Of a stretch of DNA of 64,000 bases, positions 7,942 through 18,527 are shown in pieces. Both the position numbers and the translations under genes were made by a program. How positions within the stretch are numbered: position 1 is the first letter of the stretch; each line of letters begins with the position of its first letter. Source of the stretch: Rhizobium sophorae (GTDB lineage Bacteria; Pseudomonadota; Alphaproteobacteria; Rhizobiales; Rhizobiaceae); contig NZ_JABFCN010000048.1 in assembly GCF_013087515.1 (NCBI RefSeq), positions 372,001 to 436,000 on the forward strand. The letters are read 5' to 3'. The notes below the pieces were generated by a model, which had not been told where the DNA came from, made no database searches, and saw only the letters and a program-made list of their open reading frames with translations.

Positions 7942-8705
7942 CAAAGTCCCTCGGACAAATCATTTCCGTCGCTCGACGGCCTATCGCGGCGAATAGCAGA
8001 AAGGTGGAGATTTGATGGCGGGCTAGCATCCATGATCGCCAGCCGCGCCTCCGAGAAGAACTGCCGCCGTGCAAGCACGAAGATGACGATCGCCGTCGTC
8101 AGCATGAAGACATAGGGATTGATGAACCAGCCGAGATAGCCGATCGACAGGAAGATCGCCCTGAGGCCCTCGTTGAAATTGCTGCCGGCAATGACATTCA
8201 TGCGGATGACGCGTTCGGCCGCCCGCTCAGCGGCGATGATGTCGCGCTCGGTGTCACGCATCATCGGGATCGAGCCGAAGAGGATGGTGCAGTAGTTGAA
8301 CAGCCGGTAGGACCAGCCGAATTTGAAGAAGGCATAGCCGAAAAGCGCTGCCAGGCCGCCGACCTTCATCTCGAAGACGGCATGGCCGCCATGGAAAACG
8401 AAGGGCAGGTCGGCGAAGACGGCGTCGACCTTCTCCGTCGCGCCGAGCAAAGCAAAGCAGCTGCCGATCGCGAAGATCGAAGTCGAAGCGAAGAAGGCGG
8501 TGCCGTTCTGCAGGCCGGCCATGATCTGCGTGTCGATCATCTTCAGGTCGCGGCGCAGCGAATTGTAAATCCATTCCCGGCGCCGTTCGGTCATCGCATG
8601 GGTCAGGCTGGTGCGCCCGAAGAAGGTGCGGCCGTGCAGCAGCCAGGAATAGCCCATCCAGACAAAGGCAAAGAAGGCCAGAGCGATATAATCCGCCATC
8701 GTCAT
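7941..8705 (-). CDS. DUF599 family membrane protein
   Basis: A 254-residue protein with about four transmembrane segments and the family hallmarks: an N-terminal YIALAFFAFVWMGYSWLLHG helix, a conserved arginine-rich cytoplasmic stretch (MTERRREWIYNSLRRDLKMIDTQI is inside it) and the central FFKFGWSYRLFNYC motif. Function of DUF599 is unknown. The start at MTMADY was taken because the longer frame adds only a hydrophilic extension and GGAA precedes this ATG. The stop overlaps the next gene's start by one base. Confidence 0.85.
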   Translation of the reverse strand: MTMADYIALAFFAFVWMGYSWLLHGRTFFGRTSLTHAMTERRREWIYNSLRRDLKMIDTQIMAGLQNGTAFFASTSIFAIGSCFALLGATEKVDAVFADLPFVFHGGHAVFEMKVGGLAALFGYAFFKFGWSYRLFNYCTILFGSIPMMRDTERDIIAAERAAERVIRMNVIAGSNFNEGLRAIFLSIGYLGWFINPYVFMLTTAIVIFVLARRQFFSEARLAIMDASPPSNLHLSAIRRDRPSSDGNDLSEGL

Positions 8706-8985
8706 CAGTAATTCCGTCTCCGCATGAACGCGGCCACTATGCCGCAAGTCGGATTATGCCGCATGGCCCAGTTCGGCGGCTTAACGCGGGCTTTCGGCAT
8801 AATCGAGCCGTCGGGAAACGACAAGGCTTTGTGGATAGCCGACCGGCATCTTCTGGAGGGAGCCCCGAAATCCGTCTTGTCAATCGGGCCTGCATGGCAA
8901 CCGGCACACGAGCTACCGTGTTAACCGCTTGTAAAGTTGTGATAGCCAATTGTTCATGACTGAAAACCTGATTCAAAAGTGACCC

Positions 8986-10182
8986 ATGAGCCGGCCGGAT
9001 TACATTCCCAGTCTCGATGGCCTGCGCGGTGTCGCTGCGCTTCTGGTCGTTGAAGCCCATATTGGCTTTATCTTTCCAATCACAGCTCCGCATCTCGTGA
9101 CGCTGGGCGACGAAGCTGTCGGTTTGTTTTTTGCTCTCAGTGGCTTCCTGATGGCTCATCTCTACGGCTCACGGCCATTCACGAGAGAAAACGTATTGGA
9201 TTTTCTTGTGAGCCGCTTTGCTCGCATCTATCCGGTTTACCTGGCGGCCGTCGTTTTCGTGGCGGTGCTGTCGATCATGCACAATCTGGATTTTGTTCAG
9301 CCTATCGTTGGCGTCACAGATTTCGTGCGTCATGTCTTTCTTCTCGGCTCGAGTGGTGTTTTCTGGTCGATACCACCCGAGATCCAATTCTATCTGCTCT
9401 TTCCTGTCCTGTGGCTTTGCCTGGCCCAACCGCACCGCTATAGCGGCGTGATTGTCGGCCTCACGGTGGTCGTCGTCGTGGATGGGCTGGTTGAATTGCC
9501 AGGCCCGGGAATAATGCTCGTCTCCAAGCTTCCTTACTTTCTTTTCGGCGCAATTGCCGGGATGATGCATTCCTACTGGAAAGGATGGATTCCATCTGCC
9601 CTCACAGGAATTTTAACGCTTTTCCTTCTGGCGGTGTTCTTCACTTACAGGCATGTCCTGTCGGGCTTTTCCCCTGAATTTTGGAGCCTGCAAAGTGCGG
9701 TGGCCGCGGCCGTCATTGTCGGGCTCGTCGCTCGACAGCCGCCCATCGCCGCACATGTCCTGGCAGCTGCACCAGTACGGTTTCTAGGGAAGATCAGCTT
9801 CTCACTTTACCTTTTTCATGTCCCCATAATGTTCCTGGCGCGTCTAACTTTTGATGCCTTGATCCCAGAACCGGCGCTCATCGTGGTGACGCTTTTCGTT
9901 GCGGCGGTCGGGGCATGGTTCATCCACGAGACGATCGAGGTTCCCGGCCGGCGGCGGCTGGCCCTGATATGGCAGGATAATCGCTCGCGTATGGTTTCGC
10001 GCGAAACTCCGGCTGATCAAATGGACCGCGCGATCCTCAATCTGCAACAGATCGAAAAGCGCCTGCAGAGCAGCGCAACTTCAACCACGGCCGATCAACG
10101 ACAAATCTCGACGACGCCCGAACCCGATGGGGCCGACGGCACGGTCATTCAGGATAATCGCAACGAGAAGCTTCGCGCATAG
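8986..10182 (+). CDS. Acyltransferase 3 family membrane protein (OafA/YrhL type)
   Basis: A 398-residue protein starting YIPSLDGLRGVAALLVVEAHI, the classic acyltransferase-3 opening in which the RG and downstream His are functionally important. About ten transmembrane helices follow, with SRFARIYPVYL and FLGKISFSLYLFHVP as further family motifs. Members O-acetylate or O-acylate surface polysaccharides. After residue 345 there is a hydrophilic tail of about 50 residues. No polysaccharide cluster is adjacent, so the acceptor is unknown. The stretch is slightly less GC-rich than its neighbours. Confidence 0.88.
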   Translation: MSRPDYIPSLDGLRGVAALLVVEAHIGFIFPITAPHLVTLGDEAVGLFFALSGFLMAHLYGSRPFTRENVLDFLVSRFARIYPVYLAAVVFVAVLSIMHNLDFVQPIVGVTDFVRHVFLLGSSGVFWSIPPEIQFYLLFPVLWLCLAQPHRYSGVIVGLTVVVVVDGLVELPGPGIMLVSKLPYFLFGAIAGMMHSYWKGWIPSALTGILTLFLLAVFFTYRHVLSGFSPEFWSLQSAVAAAVIVGLVARQPPIAAHVLAAAPVRFLGKISFSLYLFHVPIMFLARLTFDALIPEPALIVVTLFVAAVGAWFIHETIEVPGRRRLALIWQDNRSRMVSRETPADQMDRAILNLQQIEKRLQSSATSTTADQRQISTTPEPDGADGTVIQDNRNEKLRA

Positions 10183-10185
10183 CGC

Positions 10186-10623
10186 TCAGCTGAGTTCTTG
10201 GGCGAGTCCGATAAGAAGCCCTTCAGGCCCGCGAATGTAGCAGAGCCGATACGTGTCTTGATAGTCCACTACGTCGCCTACGAGCTGCGCGCCGCGCTTG
10301 CGGAGCCTTTCAAGCGTGTCATTGATGTCGTCCACGGTGAACATGACGCGGAGGTAGCCCAGGGCGTTGACCGGGGCGTTGCGGTGATCCTCGACGGCAG
10401 GCGGCGTGAGGAAGCGGGAGAGCTCGAGCCGGCTGTGGCCATCAGGTGTGCGCATCATGGCAATCTCGACATGCTGATCGCCCAGTCCGGTGACGCGTCC
10501 GGCCCATTCTCCTTCGATCGTGGCCCGCCCTTCGAGTTCGAGGCCGAGTTCGCGAAAGAAATCAATCGTCACTCCGAGGTCTTCGACGACGATTCCCATG
10601 TTGTCCATCCGTTTGAGCGCCAT
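10186..10623 (-). CDS. VOC/glyoxalase family protein
   Basis: A 145-residue single-module vicinal-oxygen-chelate protein with two beta-alpha-beta-beta-beta repeats: MDNMGIVVEDLGVTIDFFRELGLELEG, then LGYLRVMFTVDDINDTLERL and RGPEGLLIGLAQEL. Potential metal ligands include His in the first repeat and Glu near the C-terminus. Its substrate is not predictable. It is convergent with the acyltransferase gene, three bases from its stop. Confidence 0.85.
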   Translation of the reverse strand: MALKRMDNMGIVVEDLGVTIDFFRELGLELEGRATIEGEWAGRVTGLGDQHVEIAMMRTPDGHSRLELSRFLTPPAVEDHRNAPVNALGYLRVMFTVDDINDTLERLRKRGAQLVGDVVDYQDTYRLCYIRGPEGLLIGLAQELS

Positions 10624-10930
10624 ATGTCCAATCTCCCAATCTGCAAGGTGTCGTCTAATCTAAGAACGGACAGGTTGCTCAACCTTGCCCGGCCTCCATC
10701 CGGGGTGCCCGCATCAACGAAGGAGTTCAACTTGCCGGGCGCTGTCCAGGCCGGCCTCCGTCAGTCCTGTTCCATCGACGTCCGGAAGACATTGGGAGCC
10801 GGTGCAGACTGTCAAGATAAGGCAACCATTTCTTCCGCCGCATAGCCCTCATGACCCCAGCGCTTACGCTCAGATCGCGATCCAGTCTTTTCCTACTCTT
10901 TGTCCAATGGGTTCCACGCCGATATCGGCA
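10624..10930. other. Non-coding stretch before a rhizobial repeat element
   Basis: About 300 bp without codon-biased reading frames on either strand; together with the following repeat it separates the VOC gene from sdaA by about 500 bp. It contains the upstream region of the VOC gene. I see no RNA structure or gene remnant that I could name. Confidence 0.4.
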
Positions 10931-10931
10931 T

Positions 10932-11023
10932 AAAGCTATTCCGAAAATCGGATTCGATTTTCGGAAAGGATTATGCGCAAGCTCAAAGTGCTAGCGCGTC
11001 CTATTGGAGTCGCGGCGCTCTAG
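10932..11023 (+). repeat. Dispersed intergenic repeat, copy A
   Basis: Begins with a perfect 10-bp inverted repeat CCGAAAATCG / CGATTTTCGG around GATT, continues with an ATTATGCGCA block and a TCAAAGTGCTAGCGCGTCC block, and ends GCGGCGCTCTAG. The same succession of blocks is found at 13.0, 39.4 and 50.3 kb. It resembles the mosaic intergenic elements (RIME-like) known in rhizobia. Confidence 0.65.
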
Positions 11024-11128
11024 TCTGCAGTCCGAATGTCGCACCGGCTCCATGCGATGTCGGTGCGCCGCACGGATTCGAAACCGGCCTCGCTTAAGCT
11101 TGCATCCTCATATTCAGAAGGCGCACCC

Positions 11129-12532
<1,404 letters not shown>

Positions 12533-12586
12533 GTTTGTGGATGCTTGATGCTTGACGCTCGCTGCCAAAAGGATTTCAACGGCAGC

Positions 12587-13024
12587 ATGGCATTGCATCT
12601 CATCAAACTCTGTGTCGGCGCCGACTCGATAGACGATCTGCGCGAATGGGTGGCGGAACGCTCACTGCGCGCCATCGCCGCCGGGCTCGAGCCGCATTCG
12701 GTGCATACGACGCGCATGGCGCCGAAACGGATGGAGGAGCTGCTTGACGGCGGCTCGCTCTACTGGGTGATCAAGGGGCAGGTGCAGGCGAGGCAGAAGC
12801 TGCTCGACATCGAGACCTTCACCGACGGCGAGGGGATTTCGCGCTGCCGCCTGATGCTCGGCCCGGAGGTCATCGAGACCGCCGTGCAGCCGAAGCGTCC
12901 GTTCCAGGGCTGGCGTTATTATACTGAGGATGACGTGCCGCGCGACCTGACAAGCCTTGGCGCCGGCATTGCCGAAATGCCCGCTGATCTTCGACGCGAA
13001 CTTACGGACCTTGGTCTGCTCTAA
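12587..13024 (+). CDS. DUF1489 family protein
   Basis: A 145-residue cytoplasmic protein typical of alphaproteobacterial DUF1489: MALHLIKLCVGADSIDDL, an RMAPKRMEELLDGGSLYWVIKG motif and RPFQGWRYYTEDDVPRDL near the C-terminus. Function unknown. It lies 54 bp after sdaA in the same direction and may be cotranscribed with it. Confidence 0.88.
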   Translation: MALHLIKLCVGADSIDDLREWVAERSLRAIAAGLEPHSVHTTRMAPKRMEELLDGGSLYWVIKGQVQARQKLLDIETFTDGEGISRCRLMLGPEVIETAVQPKRPFQGWRYYTEDDVPRDLTSLGAGIAEMPADLRRELTDLGLL

Positions 13025-13112
13025 TCCCGGAAAACCGGAGCCGATTTCCGGAAAGGTTTATGCGTGGATTGAACGTCTTCCGCGCGTCCTTTCGGACCCG
13101 CGGCGCTCTGCA
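13025..13112 (+). repeat. Dispersed intergenic repeat, copy B
   Basis: Inverted repeat CCGGAAA / TTTCCGG followed by GGTTTATGCG, GCGCGTCCTTTCGGACCCGC and GCGGCGCTCTG, the same block order as copy A. It starts directly after the DUF1489 stop and ends at the stop of the convergent small gene, so it fills the whole spacer. Confidence 0.65.
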
Positions 13113-13114
13113 GT

Positions 13115-13390
13115 TCAGCGCAGGCGCAACTGCACCGGCGCGCTGCCGTCCGGCGAGGTCACATGCAGATGGATGCGGGCTTCGGGCTGGGAATAGCGCC
13201 AGGCGCGGGCGCCATGGCACAGCAGCAGATTGATAAGGTCCCGGGTCTTCGCAGACTTCGCCTTCGGCCTCTGCAGGCCGATTTCGGCGAGGCGCATAGC
13301 CGCCTCGTGCAACGGATGCAGGGATGAGCGCCCCTTGGCCGCCATGCGGCGGTCTGAAGGCATTCCCGGAACATTCTCATTGATCGCCAT
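13115..13390 (-). CDS. Small hypothetical protein, 91 aa
   Basis: Starts MAINENVPGMPSDRR with GGGGAAAA upstream and runs 91 residues. The middle (LHPLHEAAMRLAEIGLQRP... TRDLINLLLCHGARAWRY) looks like a compact helical domain. There is no signal peptide or recognised family. Codon use fits the neighbours and it fills the space between the repeat and the carboxypeptidase gene, so I consider it real but uncharacterised. Confidence 0.6.
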   Translation of the reverse strand: MAINENVPGMPSDRRMAAKGRSSLHPLHEAAMRLAEIGLQRPKAKSAKTRDLINLLLCHGARAWRYSQPEARIHLHVTSPDGSAPVQLRLR

Positions 13391-13503
13391 TGTTTTCCCC
13401 GTACGCAATACTGATCGAGTTCAAGAACGGTGGCCGGAAACGCAAACACCGGTTCCGGCCGTCACCGATGCCGCCGGCCATCTTGCAAGCAGCATCGAAT
13501 AGC

Positions 13504-15075
13504 TCATTGGGCAGCCGCCCAGCACTTGATGCCGGCCTTCTTCAAGGCCTTGCAGGCGTTGACGGCATCGCGCTGATCGTCGAAGCCGCCGAAGCGGGCG
13601 CGGTAAAGCTGGTCACCACCAGCGGCATAGGCGACCGCGAAAGGCTTTGCCGAGGCCAATGCCTTGCCGCCCTTGCTCTTGGCGCCCTCCAGAAGCTCCA
13701 TGGCCATCTGCCGGCTCGGCGAGACGCCGACCTGCACCACCCAACCTGCCGGGCCATTGCTGGTTGAAGCAGCACGAGTCGGGGAGGGAGTGGTCGAGGC
13801 GGTTGTGACGTTATCGACCGACGTATCGCCCTGTTCTGACGGCACAGATGCGGGCGTCGGCTTTGGTGCGGCGGCCGCTGCCTGCTGCTTGAAGGTCATG
13901 GTCTTCACCTTGGCCGGCGCCGGTATCGGCTGGGCTACCAGCGGATTGTCGGATTTCGGTGCAGCGGTCTCGGCATATGCGACCTCGGTCTCGGCGACCT
14001 GATAGCGCGCATCCGGCAGCGGGCCTTTGTGCGGCAGGCTGAGATCGGCAGCGGCGGCCGAAACGGGCGGCTGCGCTGCGGTGATGGTCTTCGCTACTTG
14101 CTGAGCCTTCTGGGGCTGGACCGGAGCCGGCGTCACGATCATCGCCGGGGCAGGGGCTGCCTGGGCGATCAGCGCCGACGATCCGCCTCGGCTCGATGCC
14201 TTCGGCAGATAGGTGGCGATCAGATTGCGCATCTGGGCATCGCGGGCAGGCGTCGAGGCACCACCCATCACGACGCCGACGATCGACTTGCCGTCCACCT
14301 GCACCGAGCTTACCAGATTGAAGCCGGCCGCCCGCGTGTAACCGGTCTTGATGCCGTCGACGCCACGCACCGAACCGACCAAGCGGTTGTGGCTACGGAT
14401 CGTGCGGCTGCCGAACTTGAAGGCGCGGGTGGAGAAATAGCCGTAATATTGCGGAAAATGCTGGCGAAGGGCGATGCCGAGGCGGGCCTGGTCGCGCGCC
14501 GTCGTCATCTGCGCCGTATTCGGCAGGCCGTTCGCATTGCGATAGGTGGTGCGCGTCATACCGAGCGCATGCGCCTTGGCGGTCATCAGCTGGGCGAAGC
14601 GATCCTCGCTGCCGCCGCCGAGCATTTCGCCGAGCGCGGTTGCGGCATCATTGGCCGACAGAGTGACGAGACCGAGAATGCCTTGTTCGACGGTGATCGT
14701 ACCGCCGGCGCGCACGCCGAGCTTGGTCGGCGCCTGGGCTGCCGCATGGGCGGAGAAGGGAACCGGCGTATCGAGGCGGATGCGACCCTGCTCCAATGCC
14801 TCGAAGGTCATGTAGAGGGTCATCATCTTGGTCAGGGAGGCGGGGTACTGCAGCCGGTCGGCGTTCTCACTGTAGAGAACGTTGCCGGTCTTGGCGTCGA
14901 CGACGATGCCTGCATATTTCGGATTTGCCGCTTCCGCGTCGGCATTCACCGAATCGACCATGACGATCGTGACGGCCACCGAAAGGATCGCCAGCAGCCT
15001 TGCGAAAAAACTGCCGGATCGGGACGATGATACGGAGGAGACTGACCTTGACACTATTCCACTCTTCGCTTGCAT
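13504..15075 (-). CDS. D-alanyl-D-alanine carboxypeptidase (S11) with C-terminal SPOR domain
   Basis: A penicillin-binding-protein-type DD-carboxypeptidase that trims the terminal D-Ala of peptidoglycan stem peptides in the periplasm. A basic leader and hydrophobic segment (about residues 20-48) export it. Catalytic motifs are complete: SLTK with Ser80, the SAN triad in TLSANDA, and KTG in GIKTGYT. A Pro/Ala-rich linker (about 290-440) leads to a SPOR domain (GWVVQVGVSPSRQMA... YRARFGGFDDQRDA) that binds denuded septal glycan, so activity is probably directed to the septum. The start at MQAKSG lacks a strong ribosome site. Confidence 0.9.
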   Translation of the reverse strand: MQAKSGIVSRSVSSVSSSRSGSFFARLLAILSVAVTIVMVDSVNADAEAANPKYAGIVVDAKTGNVLYSENADRLQYPASLTKMMTLYMTFEALEQGRIRLDTPVPFSAHAAAQAPTKLGVRAGGTITVEQGILGLVTLSANDAATALGEMLGGGSEDRFAQLMTAKAHALGMTRTTYRNANGLPNTAQMTTARDQARLGIALRQHFPQYYGYFSTRAFKFGSRTIRSHNRLVGSVRGVDGIKTGYTRAAGFNLVSSVQVDGKSIVGVVMGGASTPARDAQMRNLIATYLPKASSRGGSSALIAQAAPAPAMIVTPAPVQPQKAQQVAKTITAAQPPVSAAAADLSLPHKGPLPDARYQVAETEVAYAETAAPKSDNPLVAQPIPAPAKVKTMTFKQQAAAAAPKPTPASVPSEQGDTSVDNVTTASTTPSPTRAASTSNGPAGWVVQVGVSPSRQMAMELLEGAKSKGGKALASAKPFAVAYAAGGDQLYRARFGGFDDQRDAVNACKALKKAGIKCWAAAQ

Positions 15076-15209
15076 TTCAGATATTTGGCACTTCAGATTT
15101 TGGCAGGAACCGCACACCTCCCGCCGCACAGCTCGTCTTCTAAAATTACCGGTTGGGCGTTACCAATCCGTTTATGATGAATCGTTTATTTCGCCGTTCG
15201 TGGAGCATT

Positions 15210-15956
15210 TTAGGGACTTGTTGCAGAACGGTTCACAAGACGCGCGTCTACAAAGGTGCGGATAGCGGCATCAATATGTTCCCAATCGTCGAGATGGCTG
15301 CTTGAGAAGCGGTAGAGAACGCTGAGATCCCGACCGACCTTGATATCGCGCTGACAGTCTCCGCCCGCCGCCTTATCCGGGGCTGACGGCAATATGCAGC
15401 GCACGACGTAATCCGGCCCGCCCTTGACGGGCGCCGTCAGCAGCACCTCGTCGCCGTAACCCGCATCGGCGCGAAGACGGTGCAGCGTCAGCCCGTCGCG
15501 GAAGGGCTCCGCAGGTCCTTCGAGCAGATGCGAATAGATCGGCTCCAGCCGCCCGGACATGTCGCGCGACATGGTGCTCTGGGTGATCTGCAGGAAGATC
15601 AGCCCGGAGGATTGGGTGATATCGTCGAATCGAAGGTGGTTTTCCTGGCCGTAACCCTGCATTTCCGGCCAGGCGAGGTAGAGATCGACGCGCTCGGCGG
15701 CGCCTTCATGCCTTTGACTCGGGAAGCGGATGGCATTCTCGGGGAATTTCACGGTGTCGCGGCCGATGGCCAGCTTGATTTCAGCCGTGCTGTCGGTGTT
15801 GCCGGCGAGCGAGATATGCCGGCCGAACCAGCGGCCGCCGATGCTGATGGCAACAGTCAGGACCGCCAAAACGGCAATCACCGCCATCGCGCGGAGGAGA
15901 AACCCCATGGAAAGAAGCGGCTGCTCGTCGGGTGCGCTGTGCGCGGCATGGCTCAT
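15210..15956 (-). CDS. Single-pass membrane protein, conserved hypothetical
   Basis: A 248-residue protein with one transmembrane helix near residues 17-45 (MGFLLRAMAVIAVLAVLTVAI inside it) and a periplasmic domain of about 200 residues. The domain has a pair of cysteines in the C-terminal half (CILPSAPDKAAGGDC) that could form a disulfide. No family name is offered. An in-frame ATG 13 codons upstream would add a basic N-terminus; neither start has a convincing ribosome site. Confidence 0.72.
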   Translation of the reverse strand: MSHAAHSAPDEQPLLSMGFLLRAMAVIAVLAVLTVAISIGGRWFGRHISLAGNTDSTAEIKLAIGRDTVKFPENAIRFPSQRHEGAAERVDLYLAWPEMQGYGQENHLRFDDITQSSGLIFLQITQSTMSRDMSGRLEPIYSHLLEGPAEPFRDGLTLHRLRADAGYGDEVLLTAPVKGGPDYVVRCILPSAPDKAAGGDCQRDIKVGRDLSVLYRFSSSHLDDWEHIDAAIRTFVDARLVNRSATSP

Positions 15957-16091
15957 GGCGGTTCTTCGGGTTTCGGTCCGCCGCAGGAAGAACATGAGCC
16001 GCCGGTGCCGATGATGAATCTCATCGCCATGATCGGACCGGCAAGGTTAACAATTCGCTAAGATGTTGATGGGTAAGGCTTGAAAAGGGGC

Positions 16092-16121
16092 GAGCCGTTC
16101 CCGGGACAGCGGGAACGGCTC
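16092..16121 (-). terminator. Strong hairpin downstream of the BTLCP gene
   Basis: A perfect 12-bp inverted repeat (GAGCCGTTCCCG / CGGGAACGGCTC) with a six-base loop. On the minus strand it is followed by GCCCCTTTTC, which fits a terminator for the gene ending at 16198. Confidence 0.75.
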
Positions 16122-16197
16122 TTGGGCGCCGGTCGGGGACGGGATGCGGGGACTGACCGGGCCGCAGCTGCAACCGGCAATGGCCGGCAGGCTGTGC

Positions 16198-16803
16198 TTA
16201 CTTGACGCTACCGACCGCGACAGCGCGGCCGTCCTGAAGCTTCGACCAGCGGGCCGGATCGTCGGCGGACTGGCGCTTTAGATAGGTGTATTCGGTATCC
16301 GACCACAGCAGCACCTTGTTGCGCATATTGTCGAGGATGAAGTCGCCATGATCGGTTCGAACCGTCAGCACGGCATGGCCTTCCCCATTCGGCTGCAGCA
16401 CGACGGTGATCAGTGTGTCGGACGGCGAGAAACCGTCATCGATCAGCATCTTGCGCTTCAGCAGGGCATAATCCTCGCAGTCGCCGACGGTGCGCGGATA
16501 GGCCCAGCGCTCCTCGACACCGTAGATCTGCTCATCCGTCATCGGCTGGATCGTCGAATTGACGGTGTAGTTGACTTTGAGAATTTCCTTCCAGCGATCC
16601 TCGGTGAGGATGGCCGGTCCGGCATCGCCTCCGACTTCGACACATTCCGTCGGATTCGCCTTGCAGAATTCGTAGTGTCCGATCGGCGGGCTGGCATTGC
16701 CTGCCAGGGCCATGCTGGCGGGCATCGCCTGTCCCGAACCCGCCATTGCCATCATGATGGCACCGGCCAGAAGGCCGCCTTTCAGGATATTCGCAGTTGT
16801 CAT
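16198..16803 (-). CDS. Bacterial transglutaminase-like cysteine peptidase (BTLCP) family
   Basis: A 201-residue exported protein: a signal peptide (NILKGGLLAGAIMMAMAGSG, cleavage near GQA) then a transglutaminase-like fold with Cys in TVGDCEDYA, His in GHAVLTV and Asp in FILDNM, the Cys-His-Asp triad of the family. Such periplasmic peptidases (LapG relatives) cleave surface proteins, often under c-di-GMP control; no LapD-type partner is adjacent here. The start has GGGGAGACGG upstream; the longer frame passes through an AT-rich promoter region and is rejected. Confidence 0.87.
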   Translation of the reverse strand: MTTANILKGGLLAGAIMMAMAGSGQAMPASMALAGNASPPIGHYEFCKANPTECVEVGGDAGPAILTEDRWKEILKVNYTVNSTIQPMTDEQIYGVEERWAYPRTVGDCEDYALLKRKMLIDDGFSPSDTLITVVLQPNGEGHAVLTVRTDHGDFILDNMRNKVLLWSDTEYTYLKRQSADDPARWSKLQDGRAVAVGSVK

Positions 16804-17178
16804 TGCCGTCTCCCCGTAAGTTGAGGTGACAATGGCACAGACGTTTTTATCCCACGCAAAATTAGGCAATAGAATTAAGGGCTTAGTTGATTCAAATGCC
16901 GATAAAACTTGGCTAAAAACAGATTCGAATACGCCTAAAATTCGATGCGGATTTGTCTCGAAGTCGATTAAAATTGTAATCCACACAACAAGGCTTTCGC
17001 CCGCAAAAAGGTTGCGCTGCCGTCGTCATGTTAAGGATTTTCGTTGAGCCGGATAAATTTCGGTGGCCGGCCGGCAGTCTGCCGCGACGTGCGGCCGGCC
17101 ATCGATGCCGCCGGTATTGACCGATTCGGTCGGTTCGAAAGCAGTCTATCGCTCAGATCGCCGATGTGGGCGGGAAAA

Positions 17179-18153
17179 TTATTTTTGAGGAAAATCGCGA
17201 AATCGATCGGTGGCGGTCACAATCGCCGCGCTCATATCCGGATTTGCGTTGGAATGTGCAGCATGCGGAAGGATGCTGAGCTCGCTTTGCGGCCAGGCGC
17301 GGGCGAGTTCCCAAGCCGTGACGAGCGGCGCCTCGATGTCGAACCGTCCCTGCAGCAGGATACCGGGGATGCCGGTGAGCCGTGCTGCATTCTTCAAAAG
17401 TTGGCCGTCCTCCAGCCATGCACCATTGATGAAGTAGTGGGTGATGATGCGGGCGCGCGTCAGCATATAGGCCGGATCGGCCCAGCGGCGCGGCCGGCCT
17501 TGGGGATCGGCGAGCAGGATCGAGGCCGCCTCCCAATCATGCCAGTCACGCGCCGCCTTGAAGCGCGTTTCCGGATCCGGATCATTGAGGAGACGATGAT
17601 AGGTGGCAACCATGTCCTCGCCTTGTTGCTGGCGGCCAGGAGGAACCGCCTCACGGAAACGGTGCCATTCTTCCGGAAAGAGCGGCGCCATGTCGCGATA
17701 GAGCCAGTCGATTTCCGAGCGCCTTGTCGTGGTCACGCCTGCGATGACGATCGCAGCAACTTGCTCCGGATGGGTTTCGGCATAGGCGAGCGCCAGCGTC
17801 GAACCCCAGGAATTGCCGAAAAGTAGCCAGGTGTCGATGCCGAGACAGGCCCGCAGTCGTTCGATATCGGCAACGAAATGCCAGGTGGTGTTGAGGGAGA
17901 GATCGGTCTTAGGATCGGCAGCACTCGGCAGGCTGCGGCCGCAATTGCGCTGATCGAACAGAATGATTCGGTAGGCGTTGGGATCGAAATAGCGCCGCGC
18001 CGCGGTCGAACAAGCGGAACCAGGGCCGCCATGCAGCACCAGCGCCGGGCGGCCCGCCGGATTGCCGCAGGCCTCCCAATAGATCAGATTGCCGTCGCCC
18101 GTATCGAGCAGACCATGATCATAGGGTTCGATTTCGGGATAAAGAGCTGACAT
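17179..18153 (-). CDS. pip: Proline iminopeptidase
   Basis: A 324-residue alpha/beta-hydrolase of peptidase family S33 that removes N-terminal proline from peptides. Recognisable elements are the oxyanion motif LVLHGGPGSACS, the nucleophile elbow GNSWGSTLAL, the proline-specific cap domain, and the late histidine in LPHAAHSN. Length and domain order are normal. It is cytoplasmic (no leader) and stands alone. Confidence 0.93.
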   Translation of the reverse strand: MSALYPEIEPYDHGLLDTGDGNLIYWEACGNPAGRPALVLHGGPGSACSTAARRYFDPNAYRIILFDQRNCGRSLPSAADPKTDLSLNTTWHFVADIERLRACLGIDTWLLFGNSWGSTLALAYAETHPEQVAAIVIAGVTTTRRSEIDWLYRDMAPLFPEEWHRFREAVPPGRQQQGEDMVATYHRLLNDPDPETRFKAARDWHDWEAASILLADPQGRPRRWADPAYMLTRARIITHYFINGAWLEDGQLLKNAARLTGIPGILLQGRFDIEAPLVTAWELARAWPQSELSILPHAAHSNANPDMSAAIVTATDRFRDFPQK

Positions 18154-18527
18154 GCGCGCACCTGCGATCGAGGCGGGCCTTATCCGTCATATCCGTGACG
18201 AATGGATGACGGGCGAGGGCGAGGCATTCCCGGACGCAAAATCACTGCACAAGCTGGGCAACCTCATTGGTGCCGATCGGTGTCGCAGCTTGTTCCACTC
18301 ATAATATTATCTACCGACTGGGTGGAACGACTTACGACAGGATTTCGCGCTTGCTTTCCAAAGCCAAATTCGTTGCCGCTTGCAAAGCTCTTGCCGTGAA
18401 GTGCCGGCTTTTCAACACGACCTGACCGGGCGCACGCCGGACCCGGCAACCGCGTTCGATGGAAGTTCGTCGAGAATTGCGCCCCGCCACGGAATCCCCG
18501 GCAAGGCAGCGCCATTTTCCGCAGCTG
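18154..18527. other. Intergenic region between the PilZ gene and pip
   Basis: This 374 bp region holds the pip promoter side and the 3' flank of the PilZ gene, both on the minus strand. It includes TTCAACACGACCTGACCGGG (18410-18429), which nearly repeats within the candidate sRNA at 20.04 kb. No gene with plausible codon use was found. Confidence 0.4.

Noticed and set aside
10198..10845. 215-codon plus-strand frame over the VOC gene
   Set aside because: Opposite-strand shadow; the VOC gene on the minus strand has the family motifs, and the downstream part lies in non-coding sequence.
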